64,000 nucleotides of DNA from Amycolatopsis coloradensis (GTDB lineage: Bacteria; Actinomycetota; Actinomycetes; Mycobacteriales; Pseudonocardiaceae): positions 585,256-649,255 of the forward strand of contig NZ_MQUQ01000005.1 of the NCBI RefSeq assembly GCF_001953865.1, read 5' to 3'. Both the position numbers and the translations under genes were made by a program. Below the pieces are notes generated by a model that had not been told where the DNA came from, did not search any database, and saw nothing but the letters and a program-made list of their open reading frames with translations. Below, piece by piece: positions 1 to 7,800 of this stretch. Positions within the stretch are counted from its first letter, which is position 1. Each line of letters starts with the position of its first letter.

Positions 1-59
1 GCGCGGGCCGTCAGGCAGGGTCGTGGGGGAATAGGGAACGAGAAGGGGACGTTCGGAGC

Positions 60-953
60 ATGGTGCTAGCCGATGAACCGCCGAAGTCACGCCTCCGCCT
101 GATGGCGGTGCACGCGCACCCTGACGACGAGTCGAGCAAGGGTGCCGCCACTCTGGCCAGGTACGCCGCCGAAGGGCACGAGGTCATGGTCGTGACCTGT
201 ACCGGCGGCGAGGCGGGCAGTGTGCTGAACCCGGCCATGGACCGTCCCGACGTACTGGCCAACATGACCGACATCCGCCGGGAGGAGATGGCCCGCGCGG
301 CCAAGATCCTCGGCGTGAGCCACGTGTGGCTCGGGTTCCTCGACTCGGGCCTGCCCGAGGGCGACCCGCTGCCCCCGGTCCCGGAGGGCTCGTTCGCGGT
401 CATCCCGCTCGAAGAGTCGACCGGCGCGCTGGTGAAGGTCATCCGCGAGTTCCGCCCGCACGTGATCGTCACCTACGACGAGAACGGCGGGTACCCGCAC
501 CCCGACCACATCCGGACGCACGAGATCTCGGTCGCGGCCTTCGACGCCGCCGGCGAGGCGGAGCGCTACCCGGACGAGGGCGAGCCGTGGCAGCCGTTGA
601 AGCTGTACTACGTGCACGGGTTCTCACGCGCCAGGATGACCGTGTTCCACGAGGGCCTGCTCGCGCGCGGGCTGGAGTCGCCGTACGAGGAATGGCTCAA
701 GTCGTGGGACCCGGAGAAGGCCGACGTCATGGAGCGGGTGACCACCCGCGTCGAGTGCGGCGACTACTTCGAGCAGCGTGACGAGGCCCTCAAGGCACAC
801 GCCACCCAGATCGACCCGAACAGCCGCTGGTTCGCCGTCCCGCGTGACCTGCAGCGCGAGGTCTGGCCGACCGAGGAGTACGAGCTGGTCCGCTCACTGG
901 TGGACAGCACCCTGCCGGAGGACGATCTGTTCGCCGGTTTGAAGGAGGGCTAG
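60..953 (+). CDS. mca: mycothiol S-conjugate amidase
   Basis: Cytosolic zinc hydrolase of the LmbE/PIG-L fold that cleaves mycothiol S-conjugates, releasing a mercapturic acid for export and glucosaminyl-inositol for recycling. The 297-residue product has the metal-binding motif AHPDDE (H20, D23) near its N-terminus and a second HPDH motif at about residue 147, the usual metal-ligand arrangement of this family. The length and C-terminal part fit Mca better than the deacetylase MshB. The ATG at 60 is preceded by a purine-rich stretch. The next gene starts directly after the stop codon, and the mca / small membrane protein / DUF255 order is the same as Rv1082-Rv1084 in M. tuberculosis. Presence of mca implies a mycothiol-producing actinomycete. 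Confidence 0.93.
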   Translation: MVLADEPPKSRLRLMAVHAHPDDESSKGAATLARYAAEGHEVMVVTCTGGEAGSVLNPAMDRPDVLANMTDIRREEMARAAKILGVSHVWLGFLDSGLPEGDPLPPVPEGSFAVIPLEESTGALVKVIREFRPHVIVTYDENGGYPHPDHIRTHEISVAAFDAAGEAERYPDEGEPWQPLKLYYVHGFSRARMTVFHEGLLARGLESPYEEWLKSWDPEKADVMERVTTRVECGDYFEQRDEALKAHATQIDPNSRWFAVPRDLQREVWPTEEYELVRSLVDSTLPEDDLFAGLKEG

Positions 954-1271
954 ATGAGTTTCGTGGTGCCGGCGTTCGCCGTCGTCCCGGTGACGGCTGC
1001 GTCGCAGTTCCTGGCGCAGCAGCCCGGCAACGGCGACAACGGCGGCCAAGGTGAGGATTTCGGCAAGTCGTCACCGGTGGGTTTCCTGATCCTGATCCTG
1101 TTCTTGATCGCCGTCGCGCTGCTGGTGCGGTCGATGACCAAGCACTTGAAGCGGCTCCCGGAGAGCTTCGACGAGCCGGCCGCTTCGGAGGCTTCCGCTG
1201 ACGAAGCTTCCGAGAAGGCTGTCGCCGACGCGCCCGCGGAGCCCGCCGCGAAGGCGAAGAAATCCGACTGA
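954..1271 (+). CDS. small single-pass membrane protein of the mca operon
   Basis: A 105-residue protein whose ATG directly follows the mca stop, so the two are almost certainly co-translated. One hydrophobic helix (about residues 43-61, rich in Leu/Ile/Val) is followed by a basic patch and an Ala/Glu/Lys-rich, probably disordered cytoplasmic tail. The N-terminal 40 residues contain a weakly hydrophobic segment and a Gly/Asn/Gln-rich stretch. It occupies the place of the uncharacterised membrane protein Rv1083 of M. tuberculosis. No catalytic motif is visible; its conserved position next to mca suggests a link to mycothiol-conjugate detoxification, but that is inference only. Confidence 0.85.
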   Translation: MSFVVPAFAVVPVTAASQFLAQQPGNGDNGGQGEDFGKSSPVGFLILILFLIAVALLVRSMTKHLKRLPESFDEPAASEASADEASEKAVADAPAEPAAKAKKSD

Positions 1272-1335
1272 GCGTTTCTTCGGCCGAGCCGAGCTTGGAT
1301 CGGTGGTCCTGACTTCGGCATGCGACCCTGGGCTC

Positions 1336-3354
1336 ATGTCGAACCGCCTGAAGGCCGCGACCAGCCCGTACCTGCTTCAGCACGCCGACAACCCGGTGGA
1401 CTGGTGGCCCTGGGGTGAAGAAGCGCTGGCCGAGGCGAAGCGGCGGAACGTGCCGATCCTGCTTTCGGTCGGTTACGCGGCCTGCCATTGGTGCCACGTC
1501 ATGGCGCACGAGTCGTTCGAGAACGAAGCCACCGCGACGCTGATGAACGCGAACTTCGTCAACATCAAGGTCGATCGTGAAGAGCGCCCGGACATCGACT
1601 CGGTGTACATGGCGGCCACGCAGGCGATGACCGGCCAGGGTGGCTGGCCGATGACGTGTTTCCTGACGCCGGAGGGTGAGCCGTTCCATTGCGGCACCTA
1701 CTATCCGCCGTCGCCGCGGCCGGGGATGCCGTCGTTCTCGCAATTGCTGGTCGCGGTCGCCGAAGCCTGGGGTGAGCGCCCGGGGGAACTGCGTTCCGGC
1801 GCCCAGCAGATCATCGCCCACCTCACGGAGAGGAGCGGCCCGCTGCCGGAGTCCGCTGTGGACGGTGCCGCGCTGGACGGGGCGGTCTCGGCGCTGCGCA
1901 AGGAATACGACGCCGAGACCGGCGGTTTCGGGGGAGCGCCGAAGTTCCCGCCGACGATGGCGTTGACCTTCCTGCTCCGTCACCACGAGCGCACCGGATC
2001 CGATCTCGGCCCGGTCGAGCACACCGCCGAGGCGATGGCGCTGGGCGGCCTCAACGACCAGCTCGCGGGCGGATTCGCGCGCTACTCGGTCGACGCCCGC
2101 TGGGAAGTGCCGCACTTCGAGAAGATGTTGTACGACAACGGTTTGCTTTTGCGTTTCTATGCTCAGTTCCAGGGCGTGACCGGGCACGAGTACGCCCGCC
2201 GGACGGTCGAGGAGACCGCGGAATTCCTGCTGCGCGACCTCGGGACGGCCGAAGGCGGGTTCGCCGCTTCGCTCGACGCGGACACCGACGGCGTCGAGGG
2301 GCTCACCTATGTCTGGACGCCCGCGCAGCTCGTCGAAGTGCTCGGAGAGGAAGACGGCGCTTGGGCGGCCGAGCTGTTCCAGGTGACCGAGCGCGGCAAC
2401 TTCGAGCACGGTGCCTCGACGCTGAGGCTGCGTGAACCGCACCCCTCGGATGGTGAACGCCACGAACGGGTCCGGCGGGCGCTGCTGACCGCTCGCGACG
2501 GACGTCCTCAGCCCGCCCGTGACGACAAGGTCATCGCCGCCTGGAACGGGCTCGCGATCGGCGCGCTGGCCAAGGCCGGTTCCCGGCTCGGCCGTCCACG
2601 GTGGATCGACGCGGCCACCCGTGCGGCGGCTTTCCTGATGGACAGCCATTTCGTGGACGGACGACTGCGCCGGACCTCGCGCGACGGCGTCGTCGGCACG
2701 ACCGCCGGAGTGCTGGAGGACTACTCGTGCCTCGCCGAAGGGTTGCTCGAACTCCACCAGGCGACCGGGGAGCCGCGCTGGCTCGCCGACGCGATCACGC
2801 TGCTGGACCTCGCCCTGGCTCATTTCGGCGTTCCGGACTCACCGGGCGCCTACTACGACACGGCCGACGACGCGGAAGTCCTGGTACAGCGGCCTTCCGA
2901 CCCGACCGACAACGCGAGTCCGTCGGGGGCCTCGGCGCTGGCGAACGCGTTGCTGACCGCGTCCGTGCTGGCCGGGCACGACCAGGTGGGCCGCTACCGC
3001 GAGGCGGCCGAACGGGCGCTGGCCCGCGCGGGACGGCTCGCCGCCCACGCGCCGAGGTTCGCCGGGCACTGGCTTTCGGTCGCCGAAGCCGCCGCCGCGG
3101 GGCCGGTCCAGGTCGCCGTGGTCGGACCGGACGCCGCCTCACGGGAGGAGCTGCTGGCCGCGGCCGTCGCGTCGCTGCCGGACGGCGCCGTCGTCGTGAG
3201 CGGGATTCCGGACGCGGACGGCGTGCCGCTGCTCGCCGACCGTCCGCCGGCCGGAGGAGCGGCCGCCGCGTACGTGTGCCGCGGCTACGTGTGCGAGCGC
3301 CCGGTCACCACCGCCGAGGAGCTGCGCTCTCAGCTCACCAGTCCCACGCCATAG
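1336..3354 (+). CDS. DUF255 thioredoxin-domain protein (YyaL/SPATA20 family)
   Basis: A 672-residue two-domain protein. The N-terminal 165 residues form a thioredoxin-like DUF255 domain with the family signature [14 protein letters not shown] and a CxxC-type CHWC motif at residues 50-53. The rest is the alpha/alpha-toroid, N-acyl-glucosamine-epimerase-like region typical of YyaL and human SPATA20. The start at 1336 (MSNRLK) is preferred over an upstream GTG because family members begin 8-12 residues before SPYLLQH. Its biochemical role is not established. It matches Rv1084 in position. Its last 20 bases overlap, tail to tail, the end of a small secreted-peptide gene on the other strand. Confidence 0.92.
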   Translation: MSNRLKAATSPYLLQHADNPVDWWPWGEEALAEAKRRNVPILLSVGYAACHWCHVMAHESFENEATATLMNANFVNIKVDREERPDIDSVYMAATQAMTGQGGWPMTCFLTPEGEPFHCGTYYPPSPRPGMPSFSQLLVAVAEAWGERPGELRSGAQQIIAHLTERSGPLPESAVDGAALDGAVSALRKEYDAETGGFGGAPKFPPTMALTFLLRHHERTGSDLGPVEHTAEAMALGGLNDQLAGGFARYSVDARWEVPHFEKMLYDNGLLLRFYAQFQGVTGHEYARRTVEETAEFLLRDLGTAEGGFAASLDADTDGVEGLTYVWTPAQLVEVLGEEDGAWAAELFQVTERGNFEHGASTLRLREPHPSDGERHERVRRALLTARDGRPQPARDDKVIAAWNGLAIGALAKAGSRLGRPRWIDAATRAAAFLMDSHFVDGRLRRTSRDGVVGTTAGVLEDYSCLAEGLLELHQATGEPRWLADAITLLDLALAHFGVPDSPGAYYDTADDAEVLVQRPSDPTDNASPSGASALANALLTASVLAGHDQVGRYREAAERALARAGRLAAHAPRFAGHWLSVAEAAAAGPVQVAVVGPDAASREELLAAAVASLPDGAVVVSGIPDADGVPLLADRPPAGGAAAAYVCRGYVCERPVTTAEELRSQLTSPTP

Positions 3355-3484
3355 GCTTCGTGGACGTCGACGGAGCACTCGTCACCGGGCCGTCCGGGGT
3401 GTGGCCGCCCGCCGCGGCCGGCGCGACCACCGCCAGTTGAGCCGCTCCGAACAGGAGAGCGCCGATCAGGATTTTCTTCAGCAT
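3335..3484 (-). CDS. 49-residue secreted peptide
   Basis: A short gene read on the minus strand. The ATG at 3484 is preceded by a strong purine-rich ribosome-binding site (GGGAAGGGAA, about 5 bases upstream). The product starts with a classic signal peptide: MLKK, then a hydrophobic core ([16 protein letters not shown]) and an APAAAG cleavage region. This leaves a mature peptide of about 24 residues rich in Pro, Ser and Thr and ending WDW. Third codon positions are almost all G or C. Its 3' end overlaps the 3' end of the DUF255 gene by 20 bases. I do not recognise a family. Small exported peptides of this build are common in Amycolatopsis, but the function is unknown. Confidence 0.65.
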   Translation of the reverse strand: MLKKILIGALLFGAAQLAVVAPAAAGGHTPDGPVTSAPSTSTKPMAWDW

Positions 3485-3585
3485 GCCGTTTCCCTTCCCC
3501 GAGAATCACTGAAGGGGATACGTCCGCGCAGGTCATCAGGTTGCCCCTGATTACGCCGGAGGAGAACACGCCTGAATCTCGGCCG

Positions 3586-3616
3586 TTGCGAGCGTAGCGT
3601 TGTAATCATGTAATCG
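3586..3616 (+). promoter_or_regulatory. sigma-70-type promoter with tandem TGTAATC repeats
   Basis: TTGCGA (3586-3591), a 17-base spacer and TGTAAT (3609-3614) make a plausible housekeeping promoter for the gene at 3628. The 7-mer TGTAATC occurs twice in direct orientation one base apart (3601-3607 and 3609-3615), the second copy covering the -10 box, so a repressor could act here. A ribosome-binding site (GGAGG) follows at 3618. Confidence 0.45.
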
Positions 3617-3627
3617 CGGAGGCGAGC

Positions 3628-4218
3628 ATGTACACCTACTTCAGGGCGGAGAGACAGATGGGACGCGGTGGCTGGAAAGGCCGGGGCGGCTGGCAGCAGG
3701 CGGAGATCCCGTCGGCGGACGACGCGGGCGCGTGGTTCGGCGGGCGGCTCCCGGAGGGGTGGTTCACCGGGGATCCCGAGGTCACGGTGGATCGCGAGGA
3801 GATCGTCATCGTCGGCGAACTCCCGCCACTCACCGGCGAATACGCCGACGACGCCGCCCGTGCGGCGGCCGAGGACGGCCGGATCAGCCGGTTCCGCGAG
3901 GAGACCCGAGACGAGCGGATCGAGATCGCGCGCCAGGCCGAGCACCGGTATCAGCGCAAGGTCGCCTGGGGCGCGAGCCTCGGCGGCACGCGGCACCTGT
4001 TCACCACGCATTCGGCGCCGGTCATGACCAGGCTGCGGCAACCGGAACGCCTGGTCCTCGACACCCTCGTCGACGCGGGCGTCGCGCGGTCGCGGTCGGA
4101 GGCGCTGGCGTGGGCAGTCCGGCTGGTCGGGCAGCACGCGGACACCTGGCTCGCCGAGCTCCGGGAGGCGATGACCAAGGTCGACGATCTCCGCTCACAG
4201 GGACCGGACCTTTCCTGA
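3628..4218 (+). CDS. conserved actinobacterial protein with RHH-like C-terminus
   Basis: A 196-residue soluble protein. GGAGG six bases before the ATG at 3628 supports this start, although MGRGGWKG at 3658 is possible. The N-terminus is Gly/Trp-rich (GRGGWKGRGGWQQAE) and is followed by an acidic central part (about residues 45-120). The last 65 residues, beginning QPERLVLDTLVDAGVARSRS and running on through EALAWAVRLV, resemble a ribbon-helix-helix dimer segment, as in CopG-like regulators. No enzymatic motif is seen. The gene is flanked upstream by a promoter with tandem repeats, compatible with autoregulation. I recognise the type as a conserved hypothetical of actinomycetes but cannot give a function. 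Confidence 0.75.
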   Translation: MYTYFRAERQMGRGGWKGRGGWQQAEIPSADDAGAWFGGRLPEGWFTGDPEVTVDREEIVIVGELPPLTGEYADDAARAAAEDGRISRFREETRDERIEIARQAEHRYQRKVAWGASLGGTRHLFTTHSAPVMTRLRQPERLVLDTLVDAGVARSRSEALAWAVRLVGQHADTWLAELREAMTKVDDLRSQGPDLS

Positions 4219-4239
4219 AGCCGCGGTCCGGCCCTGGAC

Positions 4240-4269
4240 GAGTGATTCCGTGAAGGTCGTGTGAAGTGC
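4240..4269 (+). repeat. dispersed 30-base repeat, copy 1
   Basis: Thirty bases beginning GAGTGATTCCGTGAAGGTCG recur in inverted orientation at 9629-9658 with a single mismatch. A weaker third copy starts at 9519. All copies lie outside genes. This copy lies between the 196-residue gene and a GH28 gene remnant. Confidence 0.7.
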
Positions 4270-4372
4270 GCCCCCGAGGAAGGACGACCTCGGCATAGGG
4301 GCATACGGCAGCCAATCGGACGGTTCGACTCGCATGGTGTCCTCTGGGGACAGTCACTGAGCTTCGCGTGAT

Positions 4373-4555
4373 TTGCGCGGAATCAACCGTCTGGAGCCAG
4401 CGGCGCTCAAAGTCCGAGGGTTGCCCAACTCACACGTCCGTGGCCCGCGGGTGAGCGATTGCCGCTTCGACGGCGTCGCGAACACGGAGAACGCCCTGAA
4501 ACACGTCGATGACCTGTGCTTCGAGAACACCACGATCAACGGGGAACCGGTCTGA
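4373..4555 (+). pseudogene. C-terminal remnant of a glycoside hydrolase family 28 (polygalacturonase-like) gene
   Basis: A 60-codon open stretch whose translation ends like a family 28 pectin-degrading enzyme: a parallel beta-helix rung with VSDCRFDGV, then HVDDLCFENTTING and a short Glu-Pro-Val tail before the stop. GH28 proteins characteristically end with a DC-F-GV strand, an HV-L-N strand and an ING-V closing motif. The catalytic domain is absent, and upstream sequence shows no continuation in any frame, so this is only the tail of a lost gene. The apparent start (TTG at 4373) has no meaning. It lies 65 bases before the acyl-CoA oxidase gene and 100 bases after the dispersed repeat. Identification is by motif memory, not by search. 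Confidence 0.55.
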
Positions 4556-4620
4556 TTCGTCCTGCGCTCCTCGATGCGGTGCGGCAGGCTGGGCGCAGAC
4601 CGCACCGCATCGGAGGAATC

Positions 4621-6507
4621 GTGGACACACCAGGACTTCCCGCGAAGATCGACCCGGACGCGCTGACCACCGTCCTCGATGGACGGTGGGCCGAACTGCG
4701 TCGCGCGGTGCGCGCGCAGATGGCCGCGGAGGACTTCAAGGACCCTGTCGACCTCGACGTCGAAGCGCACCGCGCACAGGTCCTCGAGTGGCTTCGCCTG
4801 CTGGCCCGCACCGACCGGCCGGGGCTCGGTTTCGACCCGGCGTTCGGCGGTGGCGGTGACGTCGGCGGCTCGGTGACGTCGTTCGAGATGCTGGGCTTCG
4901 GCGACCTCTCGCTGATGGTCAAGGCCGGGGTCCAATGGGGCCTGTTCGGCGGCGCCGTGCAGCTGCTCGGCACCGAGCGCCACCACGAGCGCTATCTGCG
5001 CGGGATCAAGGATCTGGACCTGCTGGGCTGCTTCGCGATGACCGAACACGGCCACGGCTCGGACGTCCAGCACCTGCGGACCACCGCGACCTACGACCCG
5101 GACACGCGTGAGTTCGTCGTGCACACGCCGGATCGCGGCGCGATGAAGGAGTACATCGGCAACGCCGCCCGCGACGGCGAACTCGCGGTCGTGTTCGCGC
5201 AGCTGATCACCGGCGGCGAGTCGCGCGGCGTGCACGCGTTCGTGGTGCCGATCCGCGGCGAGAACGTGAGCGGCGTCGAGATCGAGGATTGCGGGCGCAA
5301 GGCCGGTCTCAACGGCGTCGACAACGGGCGGCTCACTTTCACCCAGGTGAGGGTTCCGCGTGAGGCACTGCTCAACCGGTTCGGTGATGTCGCCGAGGAC
5401 GGGACGTACACGAGCCCGATCGAAAGCGACGGCCGCCGGTTCTTCACCATGCTCGGCACGCTCATCCGCGGCCGGGTCAGCGTCGCGGGAAGCGCCGGCA
5501 GCGCGACGAAACGCGCGCTGGCGCTGGCCGTCCGGTACGGCGAGCAGCGGCGGCAGTTCGCGCGGCCCGAGGGCGAGGAGGTCGTGATCCTCGACTACCG
5601 CGCCCACCAGCGGAAACTGTTGCCGGCGCTGGCGACGTCCTACGCGCTGCACTTCGCGCAGGAAGCGCTTGTCGCGAAGCTTCACGACATCGCGGAGGAC
5701 GCGCCGGAGGAGGAGCAGCGCGAGCTGGAATCGCGGGCGGCCGGGATCAAGGCCGTCTCGACGTGGCACGCGACGGCGACCATCCAGACCGCTCGCGAGG
5801 CGTGCGGCGGCTCCGGGTACCTCTCGGAGAACCTGCTCGCCGGGCTGAAGGCCGACACAGACGTCTTCACCACCTTCGAGGGCGACAACACCGTGCTGCT
5901 CCAGCTGGTCGCGAAGGGCCTGCTGACCAGCTACAAGGACCATTTCGAAGACCTGAGCCCGCTCGCGACCGCGCGGTTCGTGGCGGAGCAGTTCGTCGAG
6001 GCCGTGATCGAACGGACGTCCGCGCGCAAGGTCGTCGAGCGGCTCACCGACGCTGACGACAGCGACGTGCTGTACTCGCGCGAGTGGCACCTGAAGCTCT
6101 TCGAAGACCGCGAAGAGCACGTACTCGGCGGAGTCGCGCAGCGCCTGCGTAAAGCCGCGTCGGATCCCTTCGGTGTCTTCAATGACGCCCAGGACCACGT
6201 GTTGCGTGCCGGGCGGGTGCACGTCGATCGGGTGGTGCTGGAGGCGTTCATCGACGCTATCGAGCGCTGTGCCGACGCGGAGGCGCGCGAGCTGCTTGAG
6301 CGGGTCTGCGACCTCTACGCGCTCGCGAACATCGAGGCGGATCGGGGCTGGTTCCTCGAACACGGGCGCCTGACCTCCGGGCGCTCGAAGGCCGTCACCG
6401 CGGCGGTGAACACGCTGTGCGCCGACCTGCGTCCGCACGCGCGGACACTCGTGGACGCCTTCGCTATCCCCGAGCAGTACCTAGCGGCTCCGATGCTGCG
6501 GGACTGA
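4621..6507 (+). CDS. acyl-CoA oxidase/dehydrogenase family flavoprotein
   Basis: A 628-residue FAD enzyme of the acyl-CoA oxidase branch, expected to introduce the 2,3-double bond into acyl-CoA in fatty-acid beta-oxidation. The GTG at 4621 has GGAGGA seven bases upstream. Visible features are an N-terminal helical domain, the central beta domain with CFAMTEHGHGSDVQ (about residues 140-152), and an ACOX-type C-terminal extension with TFEGDNTVLLQL. That last motif is where oxidases bind flavin and is longer than in ordinary acyl-CoA dehydrogenases (about 390 residues). It ends inside the convergent potassium-channel gene (44-base overlap). Whether electrons go to O2 or to ETF cannot be told from sequence. 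Confidence 0.88.
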   Translation: MDTPGLPAKIDPDALTTVLDGRWAELRRAVRAQMAAEDFKDPVDLDVEAHRAQVLEWLRLLARTDRPGLGFDPAFGGGGDVGGSVTSFEMLGFGDLSLMVKAGVQWGLFGGAVQLLGTERHHERYLRGIKDLDLLGCFAMTEHGHGSDVQHLRTTATYDPDTREFVVHTPDRGAMKEYIGNAARDGELAVVFAQLITGGESRGVHAFVVPIRGENVSGVEIEDCGRKAGLNGVDNGRLTFTQVRVPREALLNRFGDVAEDGTYTSPIESDGRRFFTMLGTLIRGRVSVAGSAGSATKRALALAVRYGEQRRQFARPEGEEVVILDYRAHQRKLLPALATSYALHFAQEALVAKLHDIAEDAPEEEQRELESRAAGIKAVSTWHATATIQTAREACGGSGYLSENLLAGLKADTDVFTTFEGDNTVLLQLVAKGLLTSYKDHFEDLSPLATARFVAEQFVEAVIERTSARKVVERLTDADDSDVLYSREWHLKLFEDREEHVLGGVAQRLRKAASDPFGVFNDAQDHVLRAGRVHVDRVVLEAFIDAIERCADAEARELLERVCDLYALANIEADRGWFLEHGRLTSGRSKAVTAAVNTLCADLRPHARTLVDAFAIPEQYLAAPMLRD

Positions 6508-7210
6508 CCACCGCCCGCTGCTCGGCGAGTTCGGCTCGCAACGCCTTGACTTCGCGGGTCAGCTCGTCGAGATGCTCGCGGGTGACGGCCTGCGCGTTCT
6601 CGTCGGCCTCGGTCACCCGGCGGATCAGCCACGACGCCAGGGTCGCGGTGACCACGCCGAGCAGGGCGATCCCGGCCACCATCAACCCGACCGCGACGAC
6701 GCGGCCGGTGCCGCTGACGGGATAGCGGTCGCCGTAGCCGACCGTGGTGATCGTCGTGATCGACCACCACACCGCGTCCGGGAAGTCGGTGATCGGCGCG
6801 TCCGGCGCCGCCCGTTCGGCGTCGAGCACGGCGAGTGCCGAACAGAACACGATGAGCGCCGTCGCGCCCACCGTGTAGACCACGACCCGGCCCCGCAGCG
6901 AGAGGCCCGCGTTGCGGTTGAGGACGTTGAGCACCATGACCAGCCGGAGCAGCCGCAGCTGCCGGATCAGCGGGAGCATGATGATCAGCAGGTCGAAGAT
7001 GGTGTTCTTCAGGAAGTCCCGTTTGTCCTTGGCGTGCTTGAGGCGGACGCCGTAGTCCAGGGCGAAGACCGCCCAGGAGAGCCAGGTGACCACCTCGCAC
7101 CAGACCTTGCCGGTGTGCCCGAGCGAGGGTTGGAGGATCGGCCACGCGTAGGCGGCCAAGAACAGTACGGCGGCGGCGTTGAGCGGCCACTCCATCCGCT
7201 TTTCCCACAT
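6464..7210 (-). CDS. six-helix potassium channel (Kv-like)
   Basis: A 248-residue integral membrane protein with four N-terminal helices, an S5-pore-S6 unit and a cytoplasmic coiled-coil tail. The selectivity filter is TITTVGYGDRYP. The fourth helix region (LIRQLRLLRLVMVL) keeps regularly spaced arginines, like a reduced voltage sensor. The start chosen is the ATG at 7210 (MWEKRMEW), with AGGAGA six bases upstream; a GTG five codons earlier is possible. The C-terminal heptad-rich segment (EHLDELTREVKALRAELAEQ) probably tetramerises. It should conduct K+ across the cytoplasmic membrane. It is convergent with, and overlaps, the acyl-CoA oxidase gene. Confidence 0.88.
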   Translation of the reverse strand: MWEKRMEWPLNAAAVLFLAAYAWPILQPSLGHTGKVWCEVVTWLSWAVFALDYGVRLKHAKDKRDFLKNTIFDLLIIMLPLIRQLRLLRLVMVLNVLNRNAGLSLRGRVVVYTVGATALIVFCSALAVLDAERAAPDAPITDFPDAVWWSITTITTVGYGDRYPVSGTGRVVAVGLMVAGIALLGVVTATLASWLIRRVTEADENAQAVTREHLDELTREVKALRAELAEQRAVVSPAASEPLGTARG

Positions 7211-7248
7211 CGGGCGTCTCCTCACCTGGCCTTTTCCAGGTGCGTACG

Positions 7249-7626
7249 TTAAGCGATGTCGAGCGCGGTTCCATAGAGTTTCCCGGTTTTGAGGGTGATG
7301 AAAAGCCTGCGCTCGTCCGGGTCCTCCGGTGTTCGAACGACTTCGGAGAGTTCCGCTTCTCCTTCCACGACCGCGAAGGTCCAGTGATCGGCGCTGGAGA
7401 CGTAGAGGGACGCGTGCGGATTGTTGCGGATCTGCCTGACCTTGAGGCGATCTTCGGTCGTGCTGATCCGGATCTCGCGGGTCTCGGGATTCCAGTCGTA
7501 GACGACGGTGGAGAGGTGCGGGCGGCCGTCGCGCTTGAGGGTCGCGAGGGCGCCGAAGGTGTGTTCGGCGAGGAAGTCACTGAGGGCGGCGTCGTCTAGT
7601 GGGCGGGGCGGTGCGTTCTTGGCCAT
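7249..7626 (-). CDS. PPOX-class (pyridoxamine-5'-phosphate-oxidase fold) F420- or FMN-binding protein
   Basis: A 125-residue split-barrel protein. The opening (LSDFLAEHTFGALATLKRDGRPHLSTVVYDW, written in parts: LSDFLAEH, then GALATLKRDGRPHLS) and the later VRQIRNNPHASLYV segment are the hallmarks of the small PPOX class of actinobacteria, most of which bind the deazaflavin F420. The start is uncertain: ATG at 7626 is chosen because family members begin just before this point, but a GTG at 7671 would add 15 residues and neither has a clear ribosome-binding site. The substrate is unknown. It is divergent from the BBE-like gene, with a short inverted repeat (GGCAC/GTGCC) between them. Confidence 0.82.
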   Translation of the reverse strand: MAKNAPPRPLDDAALSDFLAEHTFGALATLKRDGRPHLSTVVYDWNPETREIRISTTEDRLKVRQIRNNPHASLYVSSADHWTFAVVEGEAELSEVVRTPEDPDERRLFITLKTGKLYGTALDIA

Positions 7627-7800
7627 GGTGGCGATCTTGGCCTGTGTTCCGGGACTTGCGGAAGAAGGCACTTTCTTGTGCCAGAGGGAACACGCGTGTG
7701 TCTCTCCTGGTCACTCAGCCGAACGGTTGATCCGCTTTTCCACCCTGCCCTCCTCCGTCCGGTTGAGGTGCCCGCGTCGCGATCCCGCGACGATGAACGC

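Noticed and set aside
790..2823. Very long minus-strand open frame opposite mca and the DUF255 gene
   Set aside because: Product is Arg/Pro/Gly-rich without domains; it mirrors the codon bias of real plus-strand genes. The same holds for 4354-6438, 12167-13537, 34742-37216 and 62499-63908.
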